Positions 44,176 to 55,189 of a stretch of DNA of 64,000 nt are shown here, in pieces. The notes below the pieces were generated by a model. That model searched no databases, had not been told where the DNA came from, and was given only the letters and a program-made list of their open reading frames with translations. Made by a program: the position numbers and the translations under genes. The stretch comes from Moraxella oblonga NBRC 102422. Its GTDB lineage: Bacteria > Pseudomonadota > Gammaproteobacteria > Pseudomonadales > Moraxellaceae. Within the stretch, counting starts at the first letter, position 1. The number at the start of each line of letters is the position of its first letter. The stretch covers positions 1 through 64,000 of the forward strand of contig NZ_BCYQ01000010.1 in assembly GCF_001598275.1 (NCBI RefSeq). Direction: 5' to 3'.

Positions 44176-44625
44176 TTAGATGCCATTATGAAGTAGTATT
44201 AAATTTTTATCATTTTCTACTAATACACAATAACCAATCAATGTATCTAATTGAGCCAATAACTCATCACGACATACGGTGATTTTTTCATAATCGCCTT
44301 TAAAATTATCATTGCCCACAATTGTAAAATAACTGCCTGTTAAAATAAACTGATCAGGGGTATTGGCAAATACCGCTCGCCAAGCGATGATTAAGTTTTT
44401 AAAGGGTGTAATCAGCGATTGATTAAACCCTGTAATGCCATAATAACACAGTCCTTGAATGGGCTGTTCTGTATCACAGTGAGCTAGGGCGGTTATCCAG
44501 TTTAAGCTATCCATTAGATATTGAATAATGTCATCGTGGATAGTTGCTTTATTGGGATTGTCATTATGTATAAAAGTGTCGCCATTATTGGCAATCACCG
44601 TAAAATAATGGGTTAATCCGCTCAT
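44176..44625 (-). CDS. Accessory protein of unknown function between gatA and gatB
   Basis: The 149-residue product has no signal or membrane segment and is acidic, with a strand-rich start (HYFTVIANNGDTFIHND) and aromatic core. No family recognised; it could be an orphan immunity protein. It lies 16 bp behind gatA and 6 bp ahead of the antitoxin ATG, so is most likely co-transcribed with both. Confidence 0.65.
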   Translation of the reverse strand: MSGLTHYFTVIANNGDTFIHNDNPNKATIHDDIIQYLMDSLNWITALAHCDTEQPIQGLCYYGITGFNQSLITPFKNLIIAWRAVFANTPDQFILTGSYFTIVGNDNFKGDYEKITVCRDELLAQLDTLIGYCVLVENDKNLILLHNGI

Positions 44626-44641
44626 TTTTAATTAGCCCTTT

Positions 44642-46120
44642 TTAGCTTTTAGCGATTGGCGATAATTCTTTATGAAACGCTGTCGCCCCTTGATAGGCGT
44701 GTGTGGCGTTTAATAGGGTATTTTCCGCCCAATGTTTGCCAATCAGTTGCAAGCCCACAGGCAAACCGCCGACAAAGCCCACAGGATGCGACAAACTTGG
44801 CAAACCTGCCAAATTAACCCCAATGGTATAAACATCGCCCAAATAAATTTCGGCAGGGGTCAAACTTGCCCCAATCGGATAGGCGGTGGTCGGAGCGGTG
44901 GGCGTGGCAATCAGGTCGCAACTTTCAAAGGCTTTTAAAAAGTCGTTTAACACCAGACGGCGTACCTTTTGAGCCTTGACATAATAGGCATCAAAATAGC
45001 CTGCCGATAGGGCATAAGTTCCCATCAAGATACGGCGTTGCACTTCTGCCCCAAAACCTTCACTGCGTGAACGAGTGTACAAATCTTGCAAATCCTTGGG
45101 GTTTTCACAGCGATAACCATAACGCACGCCATCAAATCTTGACAAATTGGAGCTGGCTTCGGCAGGGGCAAGCAGATAATAAGTGGCAAGGGTAATTTTG
45201 GGGTCGGTCAAATTGATGTCCACCAGTGTCGCCCCAAGTTCCACATAGGTTTGTAGGGATTTTTCAATGACGGCTTTGACTTCATTGTTTAAGCCTTCGC
45301 CAAAATACTCTTTTGGCACGCCAACTCTTAGCCCTGTAAGCGGTTTGTCGCCATCTATTTTATCTAATTCGCCAAGCCAGTTTGGCACATCTTTGTTTAC
45401 GCTTGTACTGTCTTTGGGGTCATAGCCACTCATCGCCTGCAATAGATAGGCACAGTCTTGTGCTGTTCGCCCAAATACCCCTGCTTGGTCAAAGCTGGAC
45501 GCATAGGCAATCATACCAAAACGGCTAACACGCCCATAAGTTGGCTTAATGCCTGTAATGCCACAAAATGAAGCTGGCTGACGAATAGACCCACCTGTAT
45601 CCGAGCCAGTAGCAACAGGCACAAGACCGCTTGCGACCGCCGCCGCCGAGCCACCTGATGAACCACCAGAGACACGACTTAAATCATAGGGGTTATGCAC
45701 CGCCCCAAAGTAGGAGCTTTCATTGTCCGACCCCATAGCAAATTCGTCCATATTAAGCTTACCAAGCGAAATAAACCCAGCATTGGCAATATTTTCCACC
45801 AAAGTGGCATTGTAAGGGGCGACAAAGTTTGAGAGCATTTTTGAACCACAAGTGGTCAAAACGCCTTGTGTGCAAAGGTTGTCTTTGTGAGCCATTGGCA
45901 CGCCAAGTAGGGGGCGAGTGTCGCCCTTAGCACGCAACTCATCGGCAAGGCGAGCCTCTTTTAATGCCAATTCAGGCGTTACGGTAATAAAGCTGTTGAT
46001 ATCTTTATCCAGCGTGTCAATCCGCTTTAAAAAATGCTCTGTCAGCTCCACCGAGCTAAATTGTTTGTTTTGTAAGCCGTCAGCGATTTCACGGACGGAT
46101 AGGGTGTGGAGTTGGGTCAT
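44642..46120 (-). CDS. gatA: Asp/Glu-tRNA amidotransferase subunit GatA
   Basis: GatA hydrolyses glutamine to make the ammonia used by GatB. The 492-residue protein is an amidase-signature enzyme: Lys in [12 protein letters not shown] near 80, the cis-Ser/Ser pair in the [13 protein letters not shown] region and [16 protein letters not shown] near 155-180. It stands between a DUF6881 gene and the accessory tract. Confidence 0.97.
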   Translation of the reverse strand: MTQLHTLSVREIADGLQNKQFSSVELTEHFLKRIDTLDKDINSFITVTPELALKEARLADELRAKGDTRPLLGVPMAHKDNLCTQGVLTTCGSKMLSNFVAPYNATLVENIANAGFISLGKLNMDEFAMGSDNESSYFGAVHNPYDLSRVSGGSSGGSAAAVASGLVPVATGSDTGGSIRQPASFCGITGIKPTYGRVSRFGMIAYASSFDQAGVFGRTAQDCAYLLQAMSGYDPKDSTSVNKDVPNWLGELDKIDGDKPLTGLRVGVPKEYFGEGLNNEVKAVIEKSLQTYVELGATLVDINLTDPKITLATYYLLAPAEASSNLSRFDGVRYGYRCENPKDLQDLYTRSRSEGFGAEVQRRILMGTYALSAGYFDAYYVKAQKVRRLVLNDFLKAFESCDLIATPTAPTTAYPIGASLTPAEIYLGDVYTIGVNLAGLPSLSHPVGFVGGLPVGLQLIGKHWAENTLLNATHAYQGATAFHKELSPIAKS

Positions 46121-46143
46121 TTTGTTTTCTCTGATTTTAAAAT

Positions 46144-46446
46144 TTACGGTTTAAATTTTGGGTTGTTGGGATTTTGCCACAACTTGTCAAATTCACTTTG
46201 GCTAATTTCGGTGTTAATAAATTCATCATTATCATCATCACAACCTAACACATCATCAATCGTGGTGTTATAAAGCCAAGTTTCATCAATTCCTTCTTGG
46301 TTGGTGTGGTCAGCGTACAAGATTTTGCCTGATGTAAACACTTCAATGCGTTGCACTTCATCGCCCTTATCATCAAAAGATGAATAGTAAAGGCTTGGAA
46401 ACTCATCGTCATCATCGTGTAGCCATTCGGTTTTGATGTATCGCAT
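46144..46446 (-). CDS. DUF6881-type small acidic protein between gatC and gatA
   Basis: The 100-residue product starts [25 protein letters not shown], has the strand [20 protein letters not shown] and ends in [13 protein letters not shown], the layout of the DUF6881 family. Members are often found near polymorphic-toxin immunity genes; that role is inference here. GGAG precedes the ATG. It stands between gatC and gatA, 28 bp and 23 bp from them. Confidence 0.75.
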   Translation of the reverse strand: MRYIKTEWLHDDDDEFPSLYYSSFDDKGDEVQRIEVFTSGKILYADHTNQEGIDETWLYNTTIDDVLGCDDDNDEFINTEISQSEFDKLWQNPNNPKFKP

Positions 46447-46474
46447 TTATTACTCCAAAATTAGAAAATGACGA

Positions 46475-46774
46475 TTATTCAATCACTTGTGGCACAAGGT
46501 ATAATCCGTCCTGCACGGCAGGGGCAATCGCTTGATTTAATTCACGATTGACCGCCAAACCATTTAAATCCACCACATCAGGGCGAAGCACTTGCACGCC
46601 ATCGTGGACATTGGTCAAAGGCTTGATGTCATCGGTATCCACAGACGATAACACTTCCATCATTGATAAAATCTTGCCAATGCTATCGGCATAAGCACAG
46701 CACTGAGTTTCGTCCACCGCAAGGCGAGACAGATTGGCGATTTTGGCAAGTTCTTGGGGGGATAGGCTCATCAT
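46475..46774 (-). CDS. gatC: Asp/Glu-tRNA amidotransferase subunit GatC
   Basis: GatC is the small belt subunit that clamps GatA to GatB. The 99-residue protein has the family start LSPQELAKIANLSRL, the central MMEVLSSVDTDDIKPL, and the final VLRPDVV and DGLYLVPQVIE. First gene of the operon, divergent from mreB, with a promoter at 46812-46840. Confidence 0.95.
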   Translation of the reverse strand: MMSLSPQELAKIANLSRLAVDETQCCAYADSIGKILSMMEVLSSVDTDDIKPLTNVHDGVQVLRPDVVDLNGLAVNRELNQAIAPAVQDGLYLVPQVIE

Positions 46775-46811
46775 TATTTCCTAAAAATAAGTATTCAAAT
46801 CGCCCCATTCT

Positions 46812-46840
46812 ATCATATTTTGGGTGGATACGCACGGCAA
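46812..46840 (-). promoter_or_regulatory. Promoter of gatCAB
   Basis: On the minus strand TTGCCG (46835-46840) and TATGAT (46812-46817) with 17-bp spacing; the leader is about 30 nt. Confidence 0.6.
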
Positions 46841-46964
46841 ACGATGAGGGAAAATTGCCCAAAAAACTTGCTAAATTGATAAAATTTGGTAACGCTTTGT
46901 AAAAATGACATGATTTTTTAACAATTTTGCCATTATGGTGCATTTTGTTGCAAAATCGCCATGA

Positions 46965-46988
46965 TTTTTTTTTTATAAATGGTATAAT
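46965..46988 (+). promoter_or_regulatory. Extended -10 promoter of mreB with poly-T spacer
   Basis: TGG-TATAAT (46980-46988) is an extended -10 about 100 bp before the mreB ATG. A ten-T run (46965-46974) lies where the -35 and spacer would be, so no standard -35 is visible. Confidence 0.55.
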
Positions 46989-47072
46989 TTATGGCAATTT
47001 TGTAAATATTGGCATTTGTATGATTTTTAACCAGATAATTTTTAAAAAAGTTATGATGAATGCCTGACCTGA

Positions 47073-48125
<1,053 letters not shown>

Positions 48126-48211
48126 TAGTATGATGACACCAAACACAATGGCGGTAATTTACCGCTTTTGTGCGTTTTTGGTTGTTGATATTTAAGGTAT
48201 TTTTTTGGTTT

Positions 48212-49105
48212 ATGTTGCCCAGTATTTTTTCAAAAAAACCACTCTTTGTTCGCATGACCATTGGGTTTTTGGTGGTGGCTTTGATATTGATGCTTCTTGA
48301 TGGCAAAAACCCAGCAAGATTCATGTTTTTGCGAGATATGGGGCATGCCATGATGCAACCTGTTTATCAGTCATCGGTAGGTGCATCTCATGTGATGAAT
48401 TATGCCGAAAGTTCGGTTTATTCCAAAGAATCCTTACGCCGTGAAAATATCCGCCTACAAACCGAGCTGCTTCAAGCCCGTGCCAAATTACAAGTGCAAG
48501 ATTATATTCTTGCTCAAAATGCTCGTTTAAATGGTATTTTATCCACAACCAGTGCTGACCGTTATGACATGACATTGGCTCGGGTGATTGGTACAGATTC
48601 CAACCCCCTAAAACAAATGGTGGTGATTGATAAAGGTGAAAAAGATGGTGTATTTATCGGGCAGACAGTGATTGATGAAAAGGGGGTGTTAGGACAAATT
48701 TTAAACACTTCCGCCAACACCAGTCGTCTGGTTTTTATCACTGATGAACAACAATCAGTAGCGGTGATTGTGGCTCGTACAGGACAGCGTGCGATGGTTT
48801 CAGGTGGGGGTACGCCTGACAGTTTGAGTTTGGATTATATTTTCAAATCAGCAGACGTGCAAGTGGGTGATGAGCTTATTTCATCAGGGCTTGGCGACCG
48901 TTTTCCAGCTGGCTATAAAGTGGGGACAGTCTCGGACATTGATACGACTCGTACTGATAACTTTGCCGACATCAAAGTTACGCCGTCCGCCAGCTTTTTA
49001 AACAGCAGTTACGTGCTGATTTTAAGACCTAAGCCCACCCAAGAGAAGCCCGCCTCCAAACCCACTAAGTCTACCAAACTCACCAAACAATCCACACAAT
49101 CATGA
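48212..49105 (+). CDS. mreC: Rod-shape-determining protein MreC
   Basis: MreC spans the inner membrane and links MreB with penicillin-binding proteins. The 297-residue protein has a short cytoplasmic start (MLPSIFSKKPLFVRM), one helix, a coiled coil with LRRENIRLQTELLQARAKL, and the beta domains with VVIDKGEKDGVFIGQTVIDEKGVLGQI and SSGLGDRFPAGYKVG. I chose ATG 48212 since it matches the short family start; the frame opens at GTG 48170. The tail is Lys/Thr/Ser rich. Confidence 0.93.
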   Translation: MLPSIFSKKPLFVRMTIGFLVVALILMLLDGKNPARFMFLRDMGHAMMQPVYQSSVGASHVMNYAESSVYSKESLRRENIRLQTELLQARAKLQVQDYILAQNARLNGILSTTSADRYDMTLARVIGTDSNPLKQMVVIDKGEKDGVFIGQTVIDEKGVLGQILNTSANTSRLVFITDEQQSVAVIVARTGQRAMVSGGGTPDSLSLDYIFKSADVQVGDELISSGLGDRFPAGYKVGTVSDIDTTRTDNFADIKVTPSASFLNSSYVLILRPKPTQEKPASKPTKSTKLTKQSTQS

Positions 49106-49593
49106 TGAACTCCAAACCCTTTCTTATTGCTGGTATGGTCATCAGTTTTGTGATGGCGATGGTGCTAAGTGTGTTTCCGCTCAAATACACCCTTGCCAGT
49201 ATTCGCCCCATGTTTATGGTTATGGTATTGGCGTTTTGGGTGCTTTATCGCTCAACCATACTTGGCGTGTGGGTGGTGTTTTTGGTTGGGATAGTGGCAG
49301 ATATTTTACTGGGAACACATTTAGGTCATCAGGCTTTTTGTGCCACACTCATGGCGTTTGTGTTACGTCTATTTTTGATTTATGCCAAACAACTAAGTCT
49401 TATGCAGGCATGGGTATTTGCAGGCGTGGGACTTGTTGTTTATCAAGTAGTTTTGTGGATTTTGCAGGCATTTTCTTATTATGATTTTGTGTGGACGGGT
49501 TTTGGTTCACTCATCACAAGCATTGCCCTGTTCCCACTTGTGTGGTACCCCTTGTATTGGGTGAATCACCAACACAAAGAGCGAGCTTATTGA
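49102..49593 (+). CDS. mreD: Rod-shape-determining protein MreD
   Basis: The 163-residue protein has five or six membrane helices and the WVVFLVGIVADILLGTHLGHQAF segment with the conserved Asp and Gly-x-x-Gly. It completes the MreBCD elongation complex. Overlaps mreC by 4 bp and maf by 1 bp. Confidence 0.93.
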   Translation: MMNSKPFLIAGMVISFVMAMVLSVFPLKYTLASIRPMFMVMVLAFWVLYRSTILGVWVVFLVGIVADILLGTHLGHQAFCATLMAFVLRLFLIYAKQLSLMQAWVFAGVGLVVYQVVLWILQAFSYYDFVWTGFGSLITSIALFPLVWYPLYWVNHQHKERAY

Positions 49594-50186
49594 TGAATAC
49601 ACCAATCCTAATTACATTGGCGTCCACCTCCCCCAGAAGACGTGAGTTATTGGCAAATCTGGGTATGCCTTTTGAGGTCAAATCGGTGGCAATTGACGAA
49701 AATCCTCGTGTGGGTGAAATACCTCATGATTACATCATGCGTATGGTTCGTGCCAAAGCTGATACAGCGTGTCAAGATGTTGCCTGTGGCATTATCATCA
49801 CGGCAGATACGATAGGGGTGATTGATGATGAGATTTTGACCAAGCCCATTGATAAAGCTCATGCTTTTATTATGTGGGATAAATTGTCAGACAAAACGCA
49901 CCAGATTTGGACGGCGGTGTGTGCCACGGCGGTAAAAAATAACCAAATCATTTACCAAAAAATCATCAAAGTTAGCACAGATGTAGAGTTTGTTGCACTC
50001 ACTCATGCACAAAAAGAGCGTTACTGGGCGACAGGTGAGCCTATTGACAAAGCAGGAGCATATGCCATTCAAGGTGGGGCAATGTCGTGGGTGCGTGCCA
50101 TCAACGGCAGTTATACCAATGTGGTGGGTTTGCCACTGGCACAAACGGCAGAATTGATTGATGAATGTCTGGGGTATTTTGGATAA
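49593..50186 (+). CDS. maf: Maf-family nucleoside triphosphate pyrophosphatase
   Basis: Maf/YhdE hydrolyses noncanonical and excess dTTP/UTP. The 197-residue protein has LASTSPRRRELLANLG with the substrate-binding Arg pair, IITADT with the catalytic Asp near 70, DKAGAYAIQGGA and GSYTNVVGLPL near the end. I chose ATG 49593, which overlaps the mreD stop; the open frame begins at 49491 inside mreD. Confidence 0.93.
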   Translation: MNTPILITLASTSPRRRELLANLGMPFEVKSVAIDENPRVGEIPHDYIMRMVRAKADTACQDVACGIIITADTIGVIDDEILTKPIDKAHAFIMWDKLSDKTHQIWTAVCATAVKNNQIIYQKIIKVSTDVEFVALTHAQKERYWATGEPIDKAGAYAIQGGAMSWVRAINGSYTNVVGLPLAQTAELIDECLGYFG

Positions 50187-50288
50187 AAGCAAATTTAGCA
50201 TCCAATACATCACCTACCATCTTGGGTTATTTATGGTATCTTTTACGCCATCTTGTTAAGCACCAATTTTTGTGGTATTTTTAATTTT

Positions 50289-50317
50289 TTGACAAGATGT
50301 TAAACTTCTTGTAAAAC
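50289..50317 (+). promoter_or_regulatory. Promoter candidate for rng
   Basis: A perfect TTGACA (50289-50294) and TAAAAC (50312-50317) with 17-bp spacing stand in the 279-bp gap between maf and rng. No ORF or other structure was seen in that gap. Confidence 0.5.
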
Positions 50318-50465
50318 TTTGAATATCAAGAAAACCATTTGTGGTGAGAAAAGTCAAACCATAACTTTCTACCATGTGTAGGCAGGCTTGTGGTGAACAG
50401 AAAGTCTAGCATTGCAGGCAACTTATTCAATTTTAAACATCTCAATCCAATACCATTCATTTTTT

Positions 50466-51845
50466 ATGAAGCAACTACTCATCACCAATCTATGCTACCC
50501 CCAAGTTGCCATCATGCGACAAGGGCGATTATGCCGATTGGTATCAGACAGTGAAATGGGGCAAGCTGGCGATATTTATTTGGCGAAAGTGGTGCGAGTA
50601 TTGCCTGCGTTGGCGGTGGCATTTTTGGACATTGGTGAGGGCAAAAATGCCATATTAAGTTTGTTGGATATATCCATTACAGTGGGGCAACTACTCATCG
50701 TTCAGCTTAGCCGCCCTGCCCATGCCCAAAAAGGGGCGATTGCTACAACTGCCATCACATTATCATCACCTTATATCGTCTATAAGCCACAAGGGGCGGG
50801 GATAGGGGTGTCTACCAAACTTCCCAAAGATAAGGGAAATTTTTTAAAAAAACACCTAACTGATTGTTTAAAAAATTCATCCATTAAGGGTGGTGTGGTT
50901 GTTCGTACGCTCGCCCAAGACATTGATTCTGCGGTGCTGGTGGCACATATTTTATATTTATATGAGTGTTGGCAAGGTGTTTTGACCGCCAAAAGTATTA
51001 GTAAAACCCCACAGCGTCTATACCGCACGCCCTTGCCATTGGCGGTACTAAATGACGAAACGGGCATTACATCTTTACTCATTGACGATAGGGTGATGTA
51101 TGACGAATGGCATACTTTTGTCAAACAGTATCTACCCAGTATTGACAGCGTAACCTATCATACCCCTAGCCTTTTTGATACATATCATGTATACACGCAG
51201 TTAAATAATGCCCTAAATGTTAGAGTGGATTTACCTTCGGGGGCATATTTGGTAATCAATGAATGTGAAGCAATGACGGTTATTGATGTCAATACAGGTT
51301 CGCTCACTAATTCATCAAAAAATATCATATATCAAGCCAATTTAGAAGCGGTACAAGCCGTTGCTGATGCGTTGATTTTGCGACAAATTGGGGGGTTGGT
51401 AGTGGTGGATTTGATAAACATGAAAAACCTAGATGACCAAAAGGCGATTTATCAAGCCTTTCAACAGGTCTTGGCTGATGATACCGCAAAAGTTGTGTTG
51501 GCACCGATGAGTCAGTTTGGTTTGATTGAGCTTAGTCGTGAACACCGATTATCCAGTTTATCTGATAAATATACTCATGATTGTTCCACTTGTCATGGTG
51601 TGGGCAAGGTCAAAACTCTACCAACCATTGCCCTTGCCATTGTTGCCAAATTGACGAGTCTAAGCCATACACTGACTGTCAAAGATGAGCTCATATTACG
51701 AGTTGGTGAGCGGTTGCACGCATTTTTAGCCAATGATGACACATTTAAAAGAACAATTGTAAACCTATCATGCTCATGTCATATCAAAATCATGGTGGAT
51801 TATGCTGATGATAAATATGACATTTTGCAAAATAAATCCAGATAA
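50466..51845 (+). CDS. rng: Ribonuclease G
   Basis: RNase G trims the 5' end of 16S rRNA and some mRNAs. The 459-residue protein has the split S1 domain (GDIYLAKVVRVLPALAVAFLDIG near 35-60), the catalytic MTVIDVNTGS with Asp near 280, VVVDLINMK with the second Asp and the zinc-link Cys-Ser-Thr-Cys near 380. I chose ATG 50466 (MKQLLITNL); no clear ribosome site is visible. It is shorter by about 30 residues than Escherichia coli RNase G and ends in a reduced C-terminus. Confidence 0.93.
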   Translation: MKQLLITNLCYPQVAIMRQGRLCRLVSDSEMGQAGDIYLAKVVRVLPALAVAFLDIGEGKNAILSLLDISITVGQLLIVQLSRPAHAQKGAIATTAITLSSPYIVYKPQGAGIGVSTKLPKDKGNFLKKHLTDCLKNSSIKGGVVVRTLAQDIDSAVLVAHILYLYECWQGVLTAKSISKTPQRLYRTPLPLAVLNDETGITSLLIDDRVMYDEWHTFVKQYLPSIDSVTYHTPSLFDTYHVYTQLNNALNVRVDLPSGAYLVINECEAMTVIDVNTGSLTNSSKNIIYQANLEAVQAVADALILRQIGGLVVVDLINMKNLDDQKAIYQAFQQVLADDTAKVVLAPMSQFGLIELSREHRLSSLSDKYTHDCSTCHGVGKVKTLPTIALAIVAKLTSLSHTLTVKDELILRVGERLHAFLANDDTFKRTIVNLSCSCHIKIMVDYADDKYDILQNKSR

Positions 51846-51849
51846 ACCC

Positions 51850-51877
51850 TTGCATTTGTAAGTTTTTCGTGTATAAT
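51850..51877 (+). promoter_or_regulatory. Promoter of S10 operon
   Basis: TTGCAT -35 (51850-51855), 16 bp, TATAAT -10 (51872-51877), 4 bp after the rng stop. This gives a leader of about 230 nt before rpsJ. Confidence 0.85.
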
Positions 51878-51884
51878 ACACCCA

Positions 51885-52116
51885 CATTTATGTTTAGCGT
51901 TGCCATCATGTTAATGATATGATTAGATTTATGCAACGCCTACAGCCGAAGCATCGTTTTTGGCATGATAATTTAATGACTCTGTTGCTATCTACTCAGA
52001 TAATGCAAACAGGGGTTGTTATTTTGCCTAAAAAATCTTGGCAACTTAAAACAGATGACTGACATCTTTTAGATAGAAGTTGAAAAAGAACTTAAATTTA
52101 GTAGGAGCTAGTTGGC
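51885..52116 (+). promoter_or_regulatory. Structured leader of S10 operon
   Basis: The leader starts with a hairpin GCGTTGC/GCAACGC (51897-51903 with 51933-51939) and continues with further GC-poor stems. In Escherichia coli the S10 leader binds L4 and represses the operon; a role of this kind here is inference. The rpsJ ribosome site GTAGGAG ends the leader. Confidence 0.55.
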
Positions 52117-52428
52117 ATGGCTAACCAGAGAATCCGTATCCGCCTGAAGTCATTTGACCACCGTTTAATTGACCAGTCGGCACAAGAGATTGTTGATACG
52201 GCAAAGCGTACAGGAGCTCAAGTTTGTGGACCTGTTCCCTTGCCGACTCGTATTGAGCGGTTCAACGTATTGACATCACCACACGTCAATAAAGATGCTC
52301 GTGACCAGTATGAAATTCGCACCCACAAACGCATGATTGACATCGTGCAACCTACTGACAAAACAGTAGATGCACTGATGAAGTTGGATTTGGCAGCTGG
52401 TGTTGATGTTCAAATCGCCTTAGGCTAA
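52117..52428 (+). CDS. rpsJ: 30S ribosomal protein S10
   Basis: The 103-residue protein ([28 protein letters not shown]) is full length for bacterial S10, which sits in the 30S head and as NusE joins transcription antitermination. First gene of the S10-spc-alpha cluster, behind a long leader with the promoter at 51850-51877. Confidence 0.98.
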   Translation: MANQRIRIRLKSFDHRLIDQSAQEIVDTAKRTGAQVCGPVPLPTRIERFNVLTSPHVNKDARDQYEIRTHKRMIDIVQPTDKTVDALMKLDLAAGVDVQIALG

Positions 52429-52476
52429 TTGAATCAACTGGTTTAATATAAACGATTAAGAAGTAAGAGGTCTAAA

Positions 52477-53115
52477 ATGGCGATTGGTTTAGTCGGTATT
52501 AAGCGTGGTATGACCCGAATCTTCACTGAAGCAGGTGCATCTATTCCTGTAACAGTGGTTGAGGTCAACGCAAACCGCATTTCGCAAATCAAGACAGTAG
52601 ATACTGATGGTTACAATGCAATCCAAGTTACCACTGGTGAGCGTCGTGAAAGTCGTGTAACTTCTGCTCAAAAAGGACACTTCGCAAAAGCTGGCGTACA
52701 AGCTGGTCGTGGTGTTTGGGAATTTCGTGCTGATGCAAACGAACTAGAAGGTCGTGAAGTTGGTGCAAGCTTTGGCGTTGAGACTTTTGAAGTTGGTCAA
52801 ATTGTTGACGTAACTGGTCAATCCAAAGGTAAAGGTTTTCAAGGTGGTGTAAAACGCCATAACTTCCGTACCCAAGACGCGTCACACGGTAACTCTGTAT
52901 CTCACCGTGTACTTGGTTCAACGGGTCAAAACCAGACTCCAGGTAAAGTCTTTAAAGGCAAAAAAATGCCTGGTCAAATGGGTAATAAGCGTGTTACCGT
53001 ACAAGGTCTAGAAATCGTATCTATTGATACAGATAAAGGCTTGCTTGTTATCAAAGGTGCATTGCCTGGTGCTAATGGTGGCGATGTTATCGTCCGTCCG
53101 TCAGTGAAAGCCTAA
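52477..53115 (+). CDS. rplC: 50S ribosomal protein L3
   Basis: The 212-residue protein has [31 protein letters not shown] and the [17 protein letters not shown] loop that reaches the peptidyl-transferase centre. An early 50S assembly protein. AAGAGG lies before the ATG. Confidence 0.98.
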   Translation: MAIGLVGIKRGMTRIFTEAGASIPVTVVEVNANRISQIKTVDTDGYNAIQVTTGERRESRVTSAQKGHFAKAGVQAGRGVWEFRADANELEGREVGASFGVETFEVGQIVDVTGQSKGKGFQGGVKRHNFRTQDASHGNSVSHRVLGSTGQNQTPGKVFKGKKMPGQMGNKRVTVQGLEIVSIDTDKGLLVIKGALPGANGGDVIVRPSVKA

Positions 53116-53126
53116 GGGGATTTAAC

Positions 53127-53729
53127 GTGAATTTAAAAACTGTTACAGGTGCGGCGGTTGAGCTATCAGAGACCACTTTTGGTCGTGCGTTCAACGAAGC
53201 GTTGGTACACCAAGTCGTAACTGCCTATTTGGCTGGTGCTCGTCAAGGTACTCGTGCCCAAAAAACTCGTGGCGAAGTATCTGGCGGTGGTAAAAAGCCA
53301 TGGCGTCAAAAGGGTACAGGTCGTGCCAGAGCGGGTTCTATCCGTGGTCCAATCTGGGTTGGCGGTGGTCGTGCATTTGCAGCCAAGCCACAAGACTGGT
53401 CTCAAAAAGTAAACCGTAAAATGTATCGTGGTGCGATGCAGTGTATCCTAGCAGAGCTTGTGCGTCAAGAACGTTTGGTTTTGGTAGATAGCTTGACTGT
53501 GTCTGCACCAAAAACCAAAGAGCTTATTGCAAAACTTGCTGAGTTAAATGCTCCACGTGCATTGATTGTTAGCCACGAAGTTGATGAAAATCTATACTTG
53601 GCAGCTCGCAACATTCCACATGTGAATGTGCTTGGTACTCGTGAGGTTGATCCAGTAAGCTTGGTTTCTTTTGATAAAGTTATCATGACTGTAGAAGCTG
53701 CTAAGCAATTTGAGGAGGCACTAGCATGA
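53127..53729 (+). CDS. rplD: 50S ribosomal protein L4
   Basis: The 200-residue protein starts at GTG and has the extended loop [19 protein letters not shown] that lines the exit tunnel. In Enterobacteria L4 represses its own operon through the S10 leader; the long leader here makes that plausible. Overlaps rplW by 4 bp. Confidence 0.98.
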   Translation: MNLKTVTGAAVELSETTFGRAFNEALVHQVVTAYLAGARQGTRAQKTRGEVSGGGKKPWRQKGTGRARAGSIRGPIWVGGGRAFAAKPQDWSQKVNRKMYRGAMQCILAELVRQERLVLVDSLTVSAPKTKELIAKLAELNAPRALIVSHEVDENLYLAARNIPHVNVLGTREVDPVSLVSFDKVIMTVEAAKQFEEALA

Positions 53730-54055
53730 GTAACGCAAGACTATATCAAGTGTTAAGAGCACCTGTCTTCTCTGAAAAATCCCAACGTCTTGGCGACAGT
53801 CTTGGTGTGCAAGTTTTCAAAGTTGACAGCAAAGCTACTAAACGTGAAATCAAACAAGCGGTTGAACTGATGTTTGAAGGTGTTGAAGTGGTAAAAGTAA
53901 ATACCTTGAATGTTAAAGGCAAAACCAAGCGTTTTGGTAAAGTTGTCGGCAAGCGTTCTGACGTGAAAAAAGCGTATGTAACCCTAAAAGCAGGTTCAGA
54001 CGTACAAATCGGTGCTGGTGAAGAAGCCACTGGCGAAACAGCGACTAACGAATAA
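53726..54055 (+). CDS. rplW: 50S ribosomal protein L23
   Basis: The 109-residue protein has [11 protein letters not shown] and [17 protein letters not shown]23 stands at the tunnel exit and docks trigger factor and SRP. Its C-terminal tail ([14 protein letters not shown]) is a short acidic extension. Confidence 0.98.
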   Translation: MSNARLYQVLRAPVFSEKSQRLGDSLGVQVFKVDSKATKREIKQAVELMFEGVEVVKVNTLNVKGKTKRFGKVVGKRSDVKKAYVTLKAGSDVQIGAGEEATGETATNE

Positions 54056-54066
54056 GGATAATTATC

Positions 54067-54894
54067 ATGCCTATCGTAAAAGCAAAACCTACCTCACCAG
54101 GCCGTCGCTTTGTTGAAAAAGTGGTGCATCCACACCTTTATAAAGGTCGTCCTTATGCACCACTTGTAGAATCAAAAGCTAAAACTGGTGGTCGTAACAA
54201 CAACGGCCGTATCACTACCCGTCACATTGGTGGTGGTCACAAGCAACATTATCGTCTTATTGACTTCAAGCGCAACAAGGACGGTATCATTGCAACTGTT
54301 GAGCGTATTGAATATGACCCAAACCGTACTGCACATATTGCATTGTTGAAATATGCAGATGGTGAGCGTCGTTATATCATCGCACCTAAAAAATTGGCAG
54401 TAGGCGATCAGGTTCAATCTGGCGAAGGTTCTCCAATCCGTCCAGGTAACTGTTTGCCACTTAAAAATATCCCAGTGGGTACCACTATCCATAATATTGA
54501 ACTTAAAATCGGTAAAGGTGCACAACTTGCACGTTCTGCTGGTGCTGGTGTTCAATTGCTTGGTCGTGATGGTGCTTATGTGATTGTTCGTTTGCGTTCA
54601 GGCGAAACTCGCCGTATTCATGCAAACTGCCGTGCGGTTATTGGTGAAGTATCTAACACCGAAAATAACCTAAGATCACTTGGTAAAGCAGGTGCGGCAC
54701 GTTGGCGTGGTGTTCGTCCTACCGTTCGTGGTACGGCGATGAACCCGATTGATCACCCACACGGTGGTGGTGAAGGACGTAACTTTGGTAAACATCCAAC
54801 GTCTCCTTGGGGTCAGAAAGCTAAGGGTCTTAAGACTCGTTCTAACAAGCGTACTGACAGCATGATTATCCGTCGCCGTCGTGCCAAGAAATAA
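54067..54894 (+). CDS. rplB: 50S ribosomal protein L2
   Basis: The 275-residue protein has the [20 protein letters not shown] segment and the conserved His of the [13 protein letters not shown] loop near 230, which lies by the peptidyl-transferase site. Confidence 0.98.
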   Translation: MPIVKAKPTSPGRRFVEKVVHPHLYKGRPYAPLVESKAKTGGRNNNGRITTRHIGGGHKQHYRLIDFKRNKDGIIATVERIEYDPNRTAHIALLKYADGERRYIIAPKKLAVGDQVQSGEGSPIRPGNCLPLKNIPVGTTIHNIELKIGKGAQLARSAGAGVQLLGRDGAYVIVRLRSGETRRIHANCRAVIGEVSNTENNLRSLGKAGAARWRGVRPTVRGTAMNPIDHPHGGGEGRNFGKHPTSPWGQKAKGLKTRSNKRTDSMIIRRRRAKK

Positions 54895-54905
54895 GGAATA
54901 AGTTA

Positions 54906-55181
54906 ATGCCTCGTTCGTTAAAAAAAGGCCCGTTTATTGACGCACATCTGTTTAACAAAGTTGAAGATGCTTTGGAATCAAACAGCCGTAAGCCAATCAA
55001 AACTTGGTCTCGTCGTTCTATGATTCTGCCACAAATGGTTGGTTTGACCATTTCTGTTCACAATGGCCGCACCCATGTACCAGTTATTGTGAGCGAGCAA
55101 ATGGTTGGTCATAAACTTGGTGAATTCGCTCCGACCCGTAACTATCGTGGTCATGGCGTTGATAAGAAATCTAAGAGATAA
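54906..55181 (+). CDS. rpsS: 30S ribosomal protein S19
   Basis: The 91-residue protein ([41 protein letters not shown]) is full length; it contacts 16S rRNA and the B1 bridge in the head. Confidence 0.98.
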   Translation: MPRSLKKGPFIDAHLFNKVEDALESNSRKPIKTWSRRSMILPQMVGLTISVHNGRTHVPVIVSEQMVGHKLGEFAPTRNYRGHGVDKKSKR

Positions 55182-55189
55182 GGTGTACC

